Of a stretch of 64,000 nucleotides of DNA, positions 47,341-57,737 are shown piece after piece; position 1 is the stretch's first letter; each line of letters begins with the position of its first letter. The DNA lies in assembly GCA_023053685.1 (NCBI GenBank), contig JALIGW010000001.1, forward strand, positions 158,119,547 to 158,183,546. Reading direction: 5' to 3'. The DNA comes from Diadophis punctatus similis (taxonomy: Eukaryota; Chordata; Lepidosauria; Squamata; Dipsadidae). Under the pieces are notes generated by a model. That model was not told the DNA's origin and did not search any database. It saw only the letters and a program-made list of their open reading frames with translations. A program made the position numbers and the translations under genes.

Positions 47341-47697
47341 TGGTAGTCCTCAACTTACAACCAGTTGTTTAGTGACTGAAGTTACAACGGTGCTGAAAAA
47401 AGTGATTTATGACCATTTATCACACTTACAACTGTTGCGGCTTCCCCAGGGTTACATGATCAAAAATTGGACACCTGACATGAATTTCTGATGGATGCAG
47501 TGTCCCTGGCTCATGTGCTGCCCACCATTTGCGACGTTCTGACACGCAAAGTCAATGGGGAAGCCACTTAGTAACATGTTACTGACTTAATAACTGCTGT
47601 GCTTCATTTAACAACTGCTGCAAGAAAGGTCGTGAAATGGAGCAAAACTCTCTTAACAAATATCTTGCTTACCAACATACATTTTGGGCTCTATTGC
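47341..47697. repeat. GTTAAGTGA-rich DNA element copy
   Basis: Starts TGGTAGTCCTCAACTTACAA, contains AGTCAATGGGGAAGCCACTT and AACAAATATCTTGCTTACCA. This is the reverse orientation of the family at 38808. Confidence 0.65.
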
Positions 47698-48235
47698 ATG
47701 TCAAAACCTATATTTTGCCAAAGTTAGGCTTGTTCTATTGAGCTACAAATACTGTTCTGTTTTAGATAGAATTGGTGTTCCTTATGAAAGTCGAGTTTCA
47801 ATAAATAAATCAACATATAAATATTATTGCTCTACCACACTTTGGCCCCGATTTTGTTTCCCATAGCTTCACTAATCCCTGCTTAACCTCATTAATTTTC
47901 TTTCTAAGAACATAAGAACGGTTCAAGGACCCTGGATTATGTCTCTTCTGTCATAGTATACCACTCATGGTGGATTAGTGATTAAAACCTCCCCAGTCAT
48001 CTCCAACTCACAGCTGCAAAAAAATCACCTTTAAAAATCTCCCTTAATTTCTTCCCATAGAAATGATGATTCCCCTGGTTCATCTTACAAAGAAAGAGCA
48101 GTAGAAACCATGTTGGATCGATTCTAGAAACCAAAAATTAGGGCTGTGCCAAAATCCAGGGGGAAAGATGGTTTGAAGTGTACATGGGCACACATTCCCC
48201 ACCTGTCTGCACCTCCTTCAATTAAATTCTGCTCT
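47698..48235. other. Intergenic, nothing recognised
   Basis: No supported feature. Confidence 0.4.
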
Positions 48236-48341
48236 ACCATGTAAAACACAAGATAAAATATAAGTCTTTAATGAGTTGTTGACAGGTGTTACATCCACAC
48301 CCATGCATGCTTCAAATCACCCTTCCCCTTTGAATCGGGAT
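48236..48341 (+). repeat. 106-bp flanking repeat, left copy
   Basis: ACCATGTAAAACACAAGATA... to ...TTTGAATCGGGAT. It recurs at 53073-53178 with two substitutions, immediately outside the opposite LTR of the gypsy element. Far too long to be a target-site duplication. Confidence 0.95.
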
Positions 48342-48344
48342 CTG

Positions 48345-48587
48345 TGTTAAATAGACACAGAGGCAAGTGTCTAAGGATAACCTGTTTATTGAAGTTAACA
48401 AGAACTCACGAAACAAGGAATGCAGTCGGAAAGGAATCACCTCAGCCACGCTCTGACAGCTCTTTTATATGGAGCTGTCAGACGCGGCAGCCAATAGGAG
48501 CTCTCCAAACTCCCGCTCCGTAGCTAGCTTTGCGGCAGCCAATCACCAGAGACGCCTGCTGTTGCCGGCGTCTCTGCATATTCAACA
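48345..48587 (-). repeat. 3' LTR of gypsy element
   Basis: 243 bp, TG...CA in element orientation (TGTTGAATATGC...TATTTAACA). The minus strand contains TATAAAAGAGC (TATA-like). It also encodes the last ~20 residues of the integrase frame. Confidence 0.95.
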
Positions 48588-50131
48588 CCCCTCTCTTCCT
48601 GGTTGCTGCACACGAAGTCTTCAAGGTACGCAGGGCGCCTGCGCGGTCTAGTTGATCGCCGGAGCTCGGCCGGAGCAGGCGTGGCTGGCTGTTGTGCTGC
48701 GGCCAATGCGCCGGAATTTCCAGCTGGGCAAGGTGTCGCTGTGATTCCTGGAATCTCCGACGCGTCAGCCACCGGAATATCAGGTAAGGCCCATAAGTCG
48801 GGCTGCGCGGGAGGACTACCCTGAGGGGTTGGCGTGGGTGGCGCGGCGTTGTTTTCCGGAGTTTGCAGCCTGTTGTTTGGTGTGGAGGCGGGTGGACAGC
48901 GGCCCCAGAGTTGATCGATGTGCCGCCTCCAGATGCGGCCGTCCTCTAACTCCACCCTGTAAGAACAGGGGCCGGTCATGAAAGTGACTCTGGCTGGCAG
49001 CCACCTTGGCGTTCCCCCATAGTTTCTCGCGTACACCCAGTCCCCCTCTGAAAACCCCCTGGCAGGGTCTACCTGGGGTGCATGGTCATTAGGGGCAAAG
49101 TGGGGGTGCAATCTGTCAAGCACTGTCCTAATGCGGCGCCCCATTAGCATCTCTGCTGGGCTTCGGTTGGTCAAAGGGCAGGGTGTTGCGTGTTGGGCCA
49201 GCAGGTATTGAGAGATTTTGTCCTGCCAGTTTGGGCTGTCCAAGCGACCCAGGGCCTCCTTGGCAGCCCTCACAGCCCTCTCAGCCCGCCCATTGCTCGC
49301 AGGGTGCCAAGGGGCTGTTAACGCTTGGCGGATGCCATTGGCAGCCAGGAACCACTGGAAGCGACTGGAGGTAAACTGAGGGCCATTGTCGGACACCACC
49401 ATGTCGGGTAGGCCGTGGGTGGCAAACCATTTAAGTAGGACCTGGATGAGGGCGTTGGATGTTGTAGAGGCCATTAGTTCTAGCTCAACCCATCCAGAGT
49501 AGGCATCCACTAACAGCAGGAACTGCTGACCCATGTAGGGGCCTGCAAAATCTAAGTGCACCCTAGACCAAGGCCCCCTAGGGGTTTCCCATGTCCTGGG
49601 TGGTGCCTTAGGCGGGGCAGGCCTAGAGGCCTGGCAAGCTTGGCATCTGGCAACCCACATTTCAATGGCCTGGTCCATGCCAGGCCACCACACATAGCTC
49701 CTCCCCAGGGCCTTCATCCTAACCACACCTGGGTGACTGTCATGGAGCTGATGGAGAATTGCTTCATAGAGGTTTGGGGGTGCGACAACCCGACTGCCCC
49801 AGAGTAGGCAGCCTTTGTGGGTGGACAGTTCGAATTGCCTGGTCTTAAAGGGTGAGAAGACAGGATCCAGCCTACCCTGGGGCCAGCCCCTCCTCACCCA
49901 GTCTAGCACTTGGCAGAGCACTGGGTCCTTGGCAGAGTGGGCAGCTATGTCGGAGGCTGTGACAGGCAGGGCTAGGTCCTCAATGAGGAGCACCTCAGAG
50001 GTGGGGGCAGGATCCTGCACGGAAATAGGTAAGGGGCAGCGACTGAGGGCATGAGCATTGGAAAGTTTGCTGCCAGGCCTATAAATGAGTGTGTACGAGT
50101 AGCCAGCCAGGAATTCAGCCCAGCGTGCCAT
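48524..50131 (-). pseudogene. Gypsy pol: integrase (with RNase H end)
   Basis: 535 codons open. The opening residues (ARWAEFLAGYSYTLIYRPG, SNAHALSR) are the end of the RNase H/connection. The integrase follows with an HHCC zinc domain (His near 127-133, CQAC at 163-166) and the DDE core: D194 in VHLDFAGPY, D248 in VVSDNGPQF and E284 in NGRAERAV. The C-terminal part is proline-rich with RRSTRPRRRPAYL near its end. The frame is continuous upstream with 50156-50413 except for one TAA just before it, so this domain is intact but separated from the rest of pol. It runs through the polypurine tract into the LTR. Confidence 0.93.
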
Positions 50132-50155
50132 TCTGGGGGAAATGAATTGAGGGGT

Positions 50156-50413
50156 TTAGCGGTCCCCTGCTAAAATGCCCAAGAGAGGCTTGTGGTCTGT
50201 GACTAGGGAAAATTTTCTACCATATACATAATCGTGAAATTTCTTTACTGAGGCTACGAGTGCGAGGGCTTCCTTATCGGTCTGACTATAGTTGCGTTCT
50301 GTGATGGAGAGGGTGCGGGAAAAGAATGCGATTGGTGCTTCTGGGCCAGAGGGCAACCCCGATGCCATAAGGTGAGGCATCTGCTGTGAGCACCAAGGGG
50401 AGTTTGGGGTCAT
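50156..50413 (-). pseudogene. Gypsy pol: RNase H segment
   Basis: Encodes PIAFFSRTLSITERNYSQTD, KEALALV and LVTDHKPLLGIL, the RNase H motifs of Ty3/gypsy pol. It ends at an in-frame TAA, beyond which the same frame continues into integrase. It is one frame away from the upstream protease-RT frame, so a frameshift lies in the overlap (about 50290-50410). Confidence 0.9.
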
Positions 50414-51716
50414 ATTGGACTAAAACAGCATCTGATGTGAGCATTTGTTTTACGGTTTGAAATGCCTGTTGGGCCTCATGACTCCAAGTCCAGGGCTGGT
50501 TGGCATCGAGGAGGCGATGCAGGGGTTCGTCCCTAGTGGCCTTATGTGGTAGAAAGACGCTATAGAAGTTGAGCAGGCCGAGAAATGCTTGCAACTCTGC
50601 CCTATTTGTTGGTACTGGGGCCTGTTTGATGGCGGCTACCTTAGATGGAGTGGGGTGGATACCCTGAGCGTCTATGCGGAACCCTAGGAATTCAACGCTG
50701 GGTACCCCTATATGACATTTGCTTTGTTTAAGCTTGAGGCCTGCTTGTCTAAATCTGAGTAACACAGCCCGAACCCTGGACTGTAGGATAGAAGGGCTAG
50801 GGGCTGAAATAAGCACGTCATCGAAATAGGGGATTACCCCTGGTAGGCCAGAGAGTAGCCTCTCCATAATATTTTGAAATAGGCCAGGGGCAACGCTTAC
50901 GCCAAACTGGAGGCGGCGACACTTAAAAGCCCCCCGGTGGGTGACTATGGTCTGTGCGACCGCAGTGGCCTTGTCCACCGGGAGCTGCTGGTAGGCCTGG
51001 GCCATGTCTAGTTTGGCGAAAACCTGGCCCCTGCCTAGGGAGTGAAGCAGGTGTTGGACAATAGGAACAGGGTAGGGGTGAGACTGCAAAGCCCTGTTGA
51101 CCGTACACTTATAGTCCCCACAAATCCTCACAGAGCCGTCAGGGCGAAGTGGGACAACAATGGGGGTCTCCCATTTGGAGTGATCTGTGGGTTCCAGAAC
51201 ACCCTGGGCAATGAGCTTATCTAGTTCAGCGTCCACTTTTGGGTGCAAGGCAAAGGGCAGGCGCCTTGGCTTGAGGCGGATAGGAGCCACCTTGGGGTCA
51301 AGATTGAGGGAGATTGGGGTTCCCACGTAGGAGCCTAGGGAACCATCAAATACATCTGCAAACTCAGAAAAGAGGCTGTTAGGTTCCCCCCCTGAGGGTG
51401 TGATGTGGTTGACCCCTGTGAGGGAGAGGCCTAATGGCTGGAACCAGTCAAGGCCTAAGAGGGTAGGCAGGGCTCCCGAGACTACAACCACTGGCAAGGG
51501 ACCCTTGAACGACCCCTTCTCCACAGACAGGGAAGTCTGGCCTAGAATGGGGATGGAATAGCCTAAGTAATCCCTCAACCTGAGAGGGCAGGGGGTAAGG
51601 GATGCCTGGGAGATGGCAGGCACCAGTTTTTTTAAAATGTGCCACGAAATTATGCTTCTAGAAGACCCAGTGTCCACCTCCATCTGGCATGGGGCCCCTT
51701 CCAATTTTACAGTCAA
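50286..51716 (-). pseudogene. Gypsy pol: protease and reverse transcriptase
   Basis: 476 codons. The aspartic protease motif DTGS is at residues 15-18. The RT follows from about residue 150 (RLPFALHPKVDAELDKLI), with the first catalytic Asp in AKLDMAQAY (D237) and the YFDD box at 297-300. The start of RNase H (LTADASPYGIGVAL) is reached before the frame runs out at a frameshift. The frame begins with TTG rather than ATG and overlaps the end of gag by four bases in the -1 frame. This indicates expression by ribosomal frameshifting rather than its own start. Confidence 0.93.
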
Positions 51717-52723
51717 AAAAACTTTTTTGTGCGCACCCCCCCAGATGCCTGGAACACTGCTTCCTCTTGGTATTCGTCCGGCAGGCGAACGGCGAAACAG
51801 TTGTCTAGTTGTCCCGTCGGTTTCCCTGGTAGGCGGCTGGTGGGTGCTGAAGGGACAGCCGAGGCTGGGGCAGAGCGGCAGACTCGGGCTAGATGGCCGT
51901 AGTGGCCGCAGCGGCGGCAGGTGGCTGTTCTGAAGCGGCAGGTGCTTCTTTGGTGTGGTTCACCGCAGCTGAGGCAGGAAGGCATGGAGGAGTGCTGCGG
52001 TTTTCGGGATCCCTGGAACGGTGCAGGCGGTTGTGGCATCGGGCTGCCTGGCTGAGGTCTGCGGTTCCGTTGGCCAGTTTGGAGGCGGCAGACGGCAGAC
52101 TCGCTGTCAGAGTCAGCTGGAGGGTCTTCCAGGTGATGGATAGGTGGCAGGGAACGGGCCGAGCTAGGTGCAGGCGCTTGGAAGCGGTTTATTTCAGCGG
52201 CTGACAGGTTTGACATCTCGGCGGCTCGAGCTTCATCCAGGGCGACTTGCAAGGTTAGCTCAGTTCGCGCCAGAAGGCGACGCTGAAGGCGGATGTCCCT
52301 GACCCCACAGACTAACTGCTGGAGCAGCGCGTCGTCCAGGTTAGGGAAGTCGCAATCGAGAGCCGCGCTGCGAAGGGAAGCTATGTAGTGATTGATGTCT
52401 TCCCCTTCTTGTTGCAGCCACTGTTGAAAGGCAAAGCGGCGGGCTATTTTTGATGGAGTGGGGGAGTAATGGTTTCTGAGCTTTGCAAGGAGCTCCCCCC
52501 AGGGTACCGTGGAGAGTGATTGGGGTGCTACCAAAGCGCGCGCTGTGGAGAATATTTTGTGGCCACAGGCGTTAAGGAAACAGGCCCGCTTACGGTTGTC
52601 AGTCAAGTTGGTTAAATCACTTGCTTCCAGGAAGTAGTCGAAACGCTCCAAATACGCGTCCCACGTTTCGGAGCCAGGGCAGAAGGGCTCAAGAGAGATA
52701 GCGCTGGAGTTGTTTCTGGCCAT
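51713..52723 (-). CDS. Gypsy gag polyprotein
   Basis: Nucleocapsid/capsid precursor, about 336 residues from the first ATG after the LTR (ARNNSSAISLEPFCPGS). The open frame extends 42 codons further into the LTR, but an ATG there is not expected to be used. The capsid-like part includes ETWDAYLERFDYFLEA and FQQWLQQEGEDINHYI. Near the C-terminus are two zinc knuckles, CLSCGEPHQRSTC (a CX2CX3HX4C variant) and CRRCGHYGHLARVC (CX2CX4HX4C), which package element RNA. It ends in KKFF at an A-AAA-AAG slippery stretch overlapping pol. No internal break is seen. Confidence 0.92.
   Translation of the reverse strand: MARNNSSAISLEPFCPGSETWDAYLERFDYFLEASDLTNLTDNRKRACFLNACGHKIFSTARALVAPQSLSTVPWGELLAKLRNHYSPTPSKIARRFAFQQWLQQEGEDINHYIASLRSAALDCDFPNLDDALLQQLVCGVRDIRLQRRLLARTELTLQVALDEARAAEMSNLSAAEINRFQAPAPSSARSLPPIHHLEDPPADSDSESAVCRLQTGQRNRRPQPGSPMPQPPAPFQGSRKPQHSSMPSCLSCGEPHQRSTCRFRTATCRRCGHYGHLARVCRSAPASAVPSAPTSRLPGKPTGQLDNCFAVRLPDEYQEEAVFQASGGVRTKKFF
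51719..51732 (-). promoter_or_regulatory. -1 frameshift slippery site, gag to pol
   Basis: On the minus strand the end of gag reads ACA-AAA-AAG-TTT-TTT-TGA. A-AAA-AAG is a canonical X-XXY-YYZ heptamer in the gag frame. A -1 slip enters the protease frame directly. A downstream pseudoknot was not evaluated. Confidence 0.7.
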
Positions 52724-52805
52724 GCTGGCCAGGCGCTGTGGCAGAGAGGCGAGGATCAGGAACGTCTGGTCAGAAGCAGTGTGGATTAGGGCACGGCGAG
52801 CCGAT

Positions 52806-52827
52806 CTAGCACCTTCGTCGCCACTTT
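52806..52827 (-). promoter_or_regulatory. Primer-binding site, tRNA-Ser-like
   Basis: Right after the 5' LTR the minus strand reads AAAG-TGGCGACGAAGG. TGGCGACGA is complementary to the 3' CCA end of a vertebrate tRNA-Ser(GCU) with a CGUCG terminus. Assignment is inference from nine matching bases. Confidence 0.5.
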
Positions 52828-53070
52828 TGTTAAATAGACACAGAGGCAAGTGTCTAAGGATAACCTGTTTATTGAAGTTAACAAGAACTCACGAAACAAG
52901 GAATGCAGTCGGAAAGGAATCACCTCAGCCACGCTCTGACAGCTCTTTTATATGGAGCTGTCAGACGCGGCAGCCAATAGGAGCTCTCCAAACTTCCGCT
53001 CCGTAGCTAGCTTTGCGGCAGCCAATCACCAGAGACGCCTGCTGTTGCCGGCGTCTCTGCATATTCAACA
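52828..53070 (-). repeat. 5' LTR of gypsy element
   Basis: 243 bp, identical to the 3' LTR except for one C/T difference (CAAACTTCCG here versus CAAACTCCCG). Confidence 0.95.
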
Positions 53071-53072
53071 AA

Positions 53073-53178
53073 ACCATGTAAAACACAAGATAAAATATAA
53101 GTCTTCAATGAGTTGTTGACAGGTGTTACATCCATACCCATGCATGCTTCAAATCACCCTTCCCCTTTGAATCGGGAT
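53073..53178 (+). repeat. 106-bp flanking repeat, right copy
   Basis: Matches 48236-48341 with two substitutions (GTCTTCAATGAG and TCCATACCC here). It begins two bases outside the 5' LTR. Confidence 0.95.
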
Positions 53179-53303
53179 TGCTGAATAGTCATGCAATAAA
53201 GATACCCAGAGCCATTTCTACTACTCCCCAAATTTCTGATGCTACCCCAATTCACTCTTTCATCTTACTGATTTTTGTTCCCATGAGATCCAAAAATTTA
53301 CAT

Positions 53304-53477
53304 CAATGGCCTCCAACCTTTTGGGCACCAGGGACCGGTTCCATGGAGAACTGGAGGGGGCATGGTTTCGCATGCTGCCTGCATCCCACAAATGGGGTTT
53401 CATTTGTTTGTGGGGCCCAATTGCTGGCATGCCATGGACCGGGGCCAGTCCACGGGGCCGGGGATTGGAGACCCCTG
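53304..53477. mobile_element. hAT-like element (CCTCCAACCTTTTGGGC family)
   Basis: Left end AATGGCCTCCAACCTTTTGG, right end GGATTGGAGACCCCTG, inverted repeats. Flanking octamers ATTTACAT and GGTTACAT share six bases. The interior has GGGACCGGTTCCATGG and CCATGGACCGG. Confidence 0.75.
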
Positions 53478-53491
53478 GGTTACATTACTTG

Positions 53492-53492
<1 letters not shown>

Positions 53493-53589
<97 letters not shown>

Positions 53590-53602
53590 CCTCCCTCCCT
53601 CA
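53493..53602. repeat. (CT)n-(CCCT)n microsatellite
   Basis: About 45 CT units then CCCT units. Ser/Leu and Arg/Glu frames over it are artefacts. Confidence 0.97.
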
Positions 53603-55369
53603 TACAAATGGCATTTGTGTGCATGTTAATTAACAGGAAGATTTCAGTGGAGCAGTTTTAAGGACTCTGTGACGTAATAAAGTCCAATAATAGAATCATG
53701 AACTCAACATGCATTTCCATAGTTCTACCTAGATTCTGTGCAAGTACCCTCACCATTATGAATGCTCATGAGGAGGGACTTACTGGTATTAGTTTTATTG
53801 AAGCAAATCTTGGTAAAATTTGGGTTCCCTTCTCCTTCTCTAGTATAGGTACAGAGACAGAAAGCCTTTGCTTCTTTTTAGTTTTCAATTATTTTGCCTT
53901 CCATGTGAACAAAAGCACTGCTTAATGTGGCTTGTTGGTGACAACTGGCAATTTAAACCAGATGGAGTATAATTCTGAAGGCTTTATGTGAAGTTAAGGG
54001 GAGTAAAACAAGCCAGAGGCTTGACAAATGACTTCAAGGCCACAGATATAACATTGCCTGTGTGCATCTGCTGATGATTCATAAACCTACTTATCTGGAA
54101 GTCCTTGGCTGATGCTGAGGCCTCCCTACACCTGTTTGAAGAAATCAGCATCCCGTACAGCTCTTAATAATTTACAGCTTTCTTGGTGTTGCTTTTATCA
54201 ATAATTGCTGCAGGGAGGCATTGTAAAACATAAATGCATAGAAGAAAGGGTCAGCAATTAAAGAAGTAATAATTAAAATAATTATGTGGATGTCCTTGTG
54301 TGAATACTTCAAGTTACTTAATATTCCTTTGTTTCTTCGTGGATAATTCGACAAATAGAAATCTTTTCTGTTGCAAATAATCAAGCATGCAGTCCAGGTA
54401 ATTCTCAAGAAACAGATGTTCTGCAGGTGTTGAAAGCAGTTTACCCAGTTCTCCAAAATAATATAAATTACTTCTACGTAGGATAAGTATAATTTGGTAA
54501 AGATATGTTACTGCTAAGGTTTTTATGTGACCTAGATGCCAGACTTTCATGTGGTTTGGTTTTTTTATTTCTATATTTTCCAAAATTAGGGGAGGGGGGA
54601 ACCTTGAAAGAAACAACCATCATTAAATTAAAATAACAGGGACCAAACAAAATAACTAGCGTTGAAATCCCATGCTTTCTTACATGGGAGCAACATGTAC
54701 GGAATTTATACTTGTATACGGTTCACGTGTATAGGACTACGCTGCAAATTACTAAGTGCAGGAGAAAAGCCAGTAAGGCAACTGTTAAAATAGTTAAAAT
54801 GCTTCCAATGAAAATCGAAGCAATGCAGCACATCAATACAGGAACCTAAACATTATTATTTCATGTTTCCTCTTTTAATTCCTCATACACAATACAGAAA
54901 TAGTCCTTTCTAGAACATTCTGTTATTCTGTTATAGTGAACTGTGTTAAGACCATGGAAGGGCAGGGTTGTGGAGAAGCGTTTTTTCCATATGTATTTCT
55001 TAACTATATGGGAATAAAGTACTCATATAGTTCAGGGCAGAACACAGATCATCAGATTAGTGATTAGATGATACAAGAAGATGCTACAAATCACCAGTGA
55101 ATAAATGGCCCTAATATATTCTAGAACAGTACAACATAATTGCCTGGGGAATTCTGGGAGTTGAAGTCCACCAATCTTAAGGTTACCAAGATTGAGAAAT
55201 GCTGTTCTAGAGTTATCCAAGCATTATTTTGCCAGTCTAACAGTCATGAGAACTAGCTCTCCATGGTTTCAAGATGATGCTAGAGGGGGGAAAGGCTGCA
55301 TACGATTCTTTACTAGCTGTGAATGAAAGCCTGGCAAAGATCAACTAGAACTTAAACAACTTTCACACC
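53603..55369. other. Intergenic, one element half
   Basis: No gene supported. At 55145-55215 the arm GGGAATTCTGGGAGTTGAAG is half of the palindromic hAT-like family seen at 34484. Confidence 0.45.
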
Positions 55370-55700
55370 ACCATCAATCAGAGCCAAGACTACTGTCAAT
55401 ATAGTATACTTGGATTTCAGTAAGGCAGTTGACAAAGTAGACCACAGCCAATTTCTTAGTAAGACAGAACAATATGGGATAGACAATATCACCACCAGAT
55501 GGAATCACAATTGGCTGACCAATCACACTCAGTAGGCAGTCCTCAATGGAACTACATGGAACTAGATGAAGGGAAGCATGCATTGGAGTACCTCAAGATT
55601 CTATCATAGATTCAGTGCTCTTCAACATCTTCATAAATGATCTAGATGGCATAATACTAAGATTCCCTGCTTCCTTGAGTCTCAATAGTCTGTACAAATT
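55370..55700 (+). pseudogene. Decayed CR1-type LINE reverse transcriptase
   Basis: Broken frames spell VYLDFSKAVDKVDH, FLSKTEQYGIDN, then NGTTWN and LFNIFINDLDG. These are signature stretches of CR1 ORF2 (YLDFSKAFD.., LFNIFINDLD). Several stops and frame changes; old and dead. Confidence 0.7.
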
Positions 55701-55899
55701 GGACATGTTTGCATGCACATAGAAGATGATTGAAAGACTCAGACAATATCTGAATCCGCAGTTCTCAAGTTTTCCAATATTTGAAATACGGCACATTGTT
55801 TACCTCTATACAAACAGAAAATTATGCAAATATGGAGAAGTAACCATATTAATTGGACTTTAATATGGGACTATAAGGAGAGCCCCATTTACAATGAAA

Positions 55900-56120
55900 T
55901 AGAATAGAATAGAATAGAATAGAATAGAATAGAATAGAATAGAATAGAATAGAATAGAATAGAATAGAATAGAATAGAATAGAATAGAATAGAATAGAAT
56001 AGGACAGGACAGGACAGAACAGAACAGAACAGGACAGAACAGAACAGAACAGAACAGAACAGAACAGAACAGAACAGAACAGAATAGAATAGAATAGAAT
56101 AGAATAGAATAGAATAGAAT
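55900..56120. repeat. (AGAAT)n microsatellite at a LINE 3' end
   Basis: Pentamer AGAAT units with a central block of AGGAC and AGAAC variants. It directly abuts the 3' terminus of the minus-strand LINE, as described for snake CR1 elements that seed AATAG-type microsatellites. Confidence 0.95.
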
Positions 56121-56423
56121 TTTTTATTGGCCAGGTGTGATTGGACACACAAGGAATTTGTCTTGGTGCATATGCTCTCAGTGTACAGTACATAAAAGAA
56201 AAGATAAATTTGTCAAGAATCATAAGGTACAGCACTTAATGATAGTCCGGGTACAAACAAGCAATCAAATCATATTAGGAACCAATCAATATAAATTGTA
56301 AGGATACAAGCAACAAAGTTACAGTCATAAAGTCATTAGTGGGAGGAGATGGGTGATGGGAACGATGAGAAGATTAATAGTAGTGCAGACTCAATAAATA
56401 GTTTGACAGTGTTGAGGGAATTA

Positions 56424-57737
56424 TTTGTTTAGCAGAGTGATGGCGTTCGGGGAAAAACTGTTCTGGTGTCTAGTTGTTCTGATGTGCAGTGTTCTATAGC
56501 ATCGTTTTGAGGGTAGGAGTTGAAACAGTTTGTGTCTAGGTTGTGAGGGGTCTGTAAATATTTTCACAGCCCTCTTTTTGACTCGTGCAGTATATAGGTC
56601 CTTAATGGAAGGCAGTTTGGTAGCAATTGTTTTTTCTGCAGTTCTAATTATCCTCTGAAGCAGGGGCGGGTTCCTAATTTTTTTACTACCACTCTGTGGG
56701 CGTGGCTTATTTTGTAGGTGTGGCTTGCCAGCCATGTGACCAGGTGGACGTGGCTTGCCAGTCATGTGACCGGGTGGGCGTGGCTTCTCGGACTGCTGAA
56801 GGGAGGGGAACTGAGATAGGTCCTCCCGCCCGTTCCCCCTCCACTCAGCAGCTTGAGAAGCCTCAAATGTGCGAAAATGCCTAGGATCATCACCGCACGT
56901 TCGTGGCTTCTCGGACTGCTGAAGGGAGGGGAATGGAGATAGCTCCTGCCGCCCGTTCTTTCAGCGTCTCACCCGCTCCCTCAGCCATCCTCCCCTGCTT
57001 GGACTCACTGTGGGGTAGGAAGGCAGCACATGCCCAGTGCCGGAAGCTCGGCTTCTGGGCATGCGCAGAAGAAATTTTTTTAAAAATTTTAAAAAAAATT
57101 TTTTTTTAAATGGTGGCACCCAGGCACCGGCAACCGACCGCACCGGTACTGTGATGTCACCAGCGGGCCGCTACCGGTGCTATAGTGTGGACCGCACTGG
57201 TAGGAACCCACCACTGCTCTGAAGTCTGTGTCTGTCTTGTTGGGTTGCAGAACCAAACCAGACAGTTATAGAGGTGCAGATGACAGACTCAATAATTCCT
57301 CTGTAGAACTGTATCAGCATCTCCTTGGGCAGTTTGAGCTTTCTGAGTTGGCGCAGAAAGAACATTCTTTGTTGTGCTTTTTTGATGACGTTTTTGATGT
57401 TAGGTGTCCATTTTAGATCTTGAGATATGGTAGAACCTAGAAATTTGAAGGTCTCTACTGTTGATACTGTGTTGTCTAGTATTGTAAGAGGTGGAAGTAT
57501 GGGAGGGTTTCTCCTAAAGTCTACCACCATTTCTACGGTTTTGAGTGTGTTCAGTTCCAGATTGTTCCGGTCGCACCACAAGGTTAGTTGTTCAACCTCC
57601 CGTCTGTATGCGGATTCATCGTTGTCTTCAATGAGACCTATCACTGTTGTGTTATCTGCGAACTTCAGTAGTTTAACAGATGGATTGTTTGAGATGCAGT
57701 CATTGGTATATAGAGAGAAGAGAAGTGGAGAGAGCAC
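56424..57737 (-). pseudogene. LINE reverse transcriptase fragment (two parts)
   Basis: From 57737 the frame reads LSPLLFSLYTNDC, then KFADNTTVIGL, ESAYRREVEQLTLWCDRNNL, TVEMVVDFRR and FLGSTISQDLKWT, ending DRHRLQ at the insertion. The sense resumes as RIIRTAEKTIATKLPSI and runs to a stop at about 56421. The catalytic FADD box reads FADN, so a catalytic aspartate is lost even apart from the insertion and the missing N-terminal half. Not functional. Confidence 0.85.
56661..57216. mobile_element. hAT-type element in LINE, TSD CTCTGAAG
   Basis: 556 bp, CAGGGGCGGGTTCCTAATTT to TAGGAACCCACCACTG, perfect 8-bp flanks CTCTGAAG (56653-56660, 57217-57224). Same family as 34780-35413, with an extra internal duplication of the CTTCTCGGACTGCTGAAGGG block. 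Confidence 0.95.

Larger units (their letters stand above)
48345..53070 (-). mobile_element. Complete Ty3/gypsy LTR retrotransposon (4.7 kb)
   Basis: A full-length minus-strand element: 5' LTR (52828-53070), primer-binding site, gag, protease-RT-RNase H-integrase, polypurine tract (complement of 48588-48600, AGGAAGAGAGGGG) and 3' LTR (48345-48587). The LTRs are both 243 bp and differ by one substitution that I can see, implying recent insertion. The domain order with integrase last places it in Ty3/gypsy. One in-frame stop and one frameshift in pol make this copy non-autonomous. Confidence 0.97.

Noticed and set aside
48524..52849. Possible domesticated host gene derived from gypsy gag-pol
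   Set aside because: Both LTRs, the primer-binding site and polypurine tract are present and pol is broken, so this is an ordinary recent retrotransposon, not a domesticated gene.
55849..56235. 128-codon Ser/Leu/Phe/Tyr frame
   Set aside because: Translation of the AGAAT repeat.
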